Shown here one piece after another: positions 40,636 through 40,719 of a DNA stretch of 40,719 nt. Positions within the stretch are counted from its first letter, which is position 1. Every line of letters begins with the position of its first letter. This DNA is from an uncultured Eggerthellaceae bacterium (lineage in GTDB: Bacteria; Actinomycetota; Coriobacteriia; Coriobacteriales; Eggerthellaceae). The position numbers were made by a program, and so were the translations under genes. The notes beneath the pieces were generated by a model. It saw nothing but the letters and a program-made list of their open reading frames with translations. It was not told the origin of the DNA and ran no database searches. The DNA is taken from assembly GCA_947565915.1 (NCBI GenBank), contig CANOHY010000019.1:1-40719 (forward strand), written 5' to 3'.

Positions 40636-40719
40636 GTGACGCGCAACGCCCACACCGCCCCAACGCTCAACAAGGAAAGAGAGGAAAAGCAGGTCAACGT
40701 ATTAGTTGTAGGTGAAGGC
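40636..40719 (+). CDS. Start of an unidentified ORF, cut by the window edge
   Basis: From a GTG at 40636-40638 the frame stays open for 28 codons to the edge, with NKEREEKQVNVLVVGEG at the end. The hydrophobic strand followed by GEG looks like the first strand and glycine loop of a Rossmann-type domain; the Bmt5/DUF2431 methyltransferase family has a similar VGEG start, but too little is visible to assign it. GAGG precedes the GTG closely, and the true start may be further in. Confidence 0.3.
   Translation, partial: MTRNAHTAPTLNKEREEKQVNVLVVGEG

Overview
The window is a stretch of bacterial chromosome, moderately GC-rich, with almost every gene on the minus strand. Gene content and order point to an actinobacterium of the class Coriobacteriia (Eggerthellaceae-like). 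The order uvrC-rapZ-yvcK-whiA-gap-pgk-tpiA-secG and the order rplS-rnhB-yraN-comM-dprA-xerC are classical actinobacterial arrangements. The two-subunit glycyl-tRNA synthetase, TrmFO and pyruvate phosphate dikinase are features I associate with Coriobacteriia rather than with mycobacteria or streptomycetes. This placement is an inference from gene order and protein style, not from a marker alignment.

Layout from left to right, noting that minus-strand units are transcribed right to left. (1) 1-3440: lower glycolysis and export: gap, pgk, tpiA and a truncated secG, with a hairpin terminator and a palindrome between gap and pgk and a strong promoter for secG. (2) 3502-12257: uvrA, a Coriobacteria-style unknown membrane-anchored protein, uvrC, rapZ, yvcK, whiA; uvrA has a candidate SOS box upstream. 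(3) 12380-19169: rplS, rnhB, yraN, comM, dprA, trmFO and a XerC-type recombinase. (4) 19371-21516: azlC-azlD amino acid exporter and mtnA. (5) 21599-22696: mnmA, the only long plus-strand gene, converging on ppdK across a two-step hairpin. (6) 22721-31016: rpsP, khpA, rimM, trmD, lepB, glyQ, glyS, ppdK. (7) 31102-39417: rpmF, plsX, rnc, smc, ftsY, ffh. (8) 39418-40719: a poorly coding stretch, then a short accessory-looking segment with a small minus-strand ORF, a divergent acidic-repeat protein and the start of a further plus-strand ORF.

The core genes cover translation (L19, L32, S16, RimM, TrmD, MnmA, TrmFO, GlyRS), co-translational targeting and export (Ffh, FtsY, LepB, SecG), DNA maintenance (UvrA, UvrC, Smc, RNase HII, XerC, DprA, ComM), RNA processing (RNase III, KhpA), phospholipid synthesis (PlsX) and central carbon metabolism (Gap, Pgk, TpiA, Ppdk, with YvcK/RapZ as metabolic regulators).

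The most interesting non-coding signals are a shared promoter style (TTGCxx, exactly 17 bp, TATAAT-like) in front of five genes, a perfect TATAAT buried in a 15-bp palindrome almost touching the azlC start, a candidate LexA box upstream of uvrA, several hairpins between operon genes that suggest attenuation, and a 19-bp palindrome in the non-coding stretch. The right edge (about 40.1-40.7 kb) differs from the rest in composition and gene style and is the best candidate for foreign DNA or an unrecognised system. I saw no tRNA, rRNA, CRISPR array or recognisable insertion sequence.
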